The position numbers and the translations under genes are program-made. A DNA stretch of 64,000 nt from Acetanaerobacterium elongatum (lineage in GTDB: Bacteria; Bacillota; Clostridia; Oscillospirales; Ruminococcaceae): assembly GCF_900103835.1 (NCBI RefSeq), contig NZ_FNID01000005.1, forward strand, positions 39,866 through 103,865, written 5' to 3'. This document shows positions 63,773 to 64,000 of this stretch, one piece after another. Under the pieces are notes generated by a model. That model saw only the letters and a program-made list of their open reading frames with translations. It searched no databases and was not told the origin of the DNA. Positions within the stretch are counted from its first letter, which is position 1. Every line of letters starts with the position of its first letter.

Positions 63773-63797
63773 CAGCCGCTAAAGCGGCTGTTCGTTT
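63773..63797 (+). terminator. Hairpin with T-run at the end of tnpA
   Basis: CAGCCGCT-AA-AGCGGCTG followed by TTCGTTTTT. It can end kinase transcription entering from the left and shields the transposase from read-through. Confidence 0.6.
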
Positions 63798-63798
63798 T

Positions 63799-64000
63799 TC
63801 ATGCCTTTGTTTCCTTGCTACCCGTGAACGGGTCTATGTATTCTTTGAATGATATTTGATCTGAAGCTATGTCTTCTTGTAATTGGTTTTTGATATATTC
63901 TTCAATTACTTTTGCATTTCTTCCTACTGTATCAACATAATATCCTCTGCACCAGAAATGCCTGTTCCCATACTTATACTTCAAATTTGCATGCCTATCA
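63799..64000 (-). CDS. tnpA: IS200-family transposase TnpA, C-terminal part
   Basis: The last 66 codons of a Y1-HUH single-strand transposase; open at the right edge. DRHANLKYKYGNRHFWCRGYYVDTVGRN and EEYIKNQLQEDI match the IS200 TnpA end, including the YIKNQ segment with the catalytic Tyr. The HUH motif lies outside the window. Whether the whole protein is intact cannot be judged. Confidence 0.88.
   Translation of the reverse strand, partial: DRHANLKYKYGNRHFWCRGYYVDTVGRNAKVIEEYIKNQLQEDIASDQISFKEYIDPFTGSKETKA

Larger units (their letters stand above)
63662..64000 (-). mobile_element. IS200/IS605-type insertion sequence, one end visible
   Basis: A tnpA (Y1 transposase) end plus a run of hairpins: ACCACCAG-TTAAA-CTGGTGGT at 63667-63687, GCCCT/AGGGC at 63696-63708, GCGTCT/AGACGC at 63723-63736 and CAGCCGCT/AGCGGCTG at 63773-63790. 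Terminal hairpins instead of inverted repeats are the hallmark of this family. The exact left boundary is not visible and the element runs past the window. Confidence 0.8.

Noticed and set aside
63667..63790. Possible CRISPR-like array at the right end
   Set aside because: The hairpins differ in sequence and length and have no constant repeat-spacer unit; they fit IS200-type ends.

Overview
The window looks like a chromosomal piece of a low-to-mid GC, spore-forming anaerobic Firmicute, most likely a clostridial relative of the Oscillospiraceae/Ruminococcaceae. The reasons are a SpoIID-type protein, a clostridial 2[4Fe-4S] ferredoxin, formate-tetrahydrofolate ligase and acetate kinase, strong AGGAGG-type ribosome sites with many GTG/TTG starts, lipoproteins with Ala/Ser-rich linkers, and several CUT1 sugar ABC systems without dedicated ATPases. 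The lineage is an inference from gene content, not from a search.

Layout. 1-4019 (minus): a Bce/Bcr-type peptide-antibiotic sensing and detoxification module (regulator, intramembrane-sensing kinase, ABC ATPase, large permease cut by the left edge) with a strongly folded leader before the transporter genes. 4277-10904: a glycosyltransferase, ackA, tmcAL (divergent from ackA), a DUF4380 protein and a propeller-like lipoprotein. 10913-13654: sulfur amino-acid synthesis (metY, cysK) preceded by a promoter, a 41-codon Met-rich/Cys-Cys leader peptide and an intrinsic terminator, which I read as a ribosome-mediated attenuator. 14134-18580 (minus): a LacI-regulated sugar ABC operon. 18800-20324: SPFH-zinc-ribbon and TM2-zinc-ribbon membrane-stress-like genes. 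20325-20972: decayed DNA. 20973-24568 (minus): fhs-tsaE-tsaB-upp. 24853-31852: rodA, GNAT, TetR-hydrolase, flavin reductase-cupin with divergent LysR, and citrate synthase. 32175-35237: spoIID-like, ferredoxin, two zinc-ribbon genes, tRNA-Leu(CAA).

35391-51182: MFS transporter-glpK-CDP-alcohol phosphotransferase-GNAT; then a binding protein-YesM-type kinase-YesN-type regulator set, guaA (minus), an SLH-type surface protein and an LplB/YtcP/LplA-like sugar importer that the YesMN pair may control. 51341-54334: YqeY, superoxide dismutase, small GNAT, cupin, aldo/keto reductase. 54545-63661: an unusual locus in which a two-component system is divergent from a five-gene operon that joins an 815-residue beta-propeller/solute-binding lipoprotein and two CUT1 permeases to a HlyD-type adaptor and a MacB-like permease. 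Both divergent promoters carry the same TTTAAGR-type direct repeats ending exactly 9 nt upstream of the -10 box. The right edge is the end of an IS200/IS605-type element inserted just after the kinase stop codon.

The best candidates for undescribed biology are the Met/Cys leader-peptide attenuator at 10913-11170 and the propeller-SBP/CUT1/HlyD/MacB two-component locus at 54545-63661. The folded leader at 1921-2040 and the opposed overlapping promoters between ackA and tmcAL come next.
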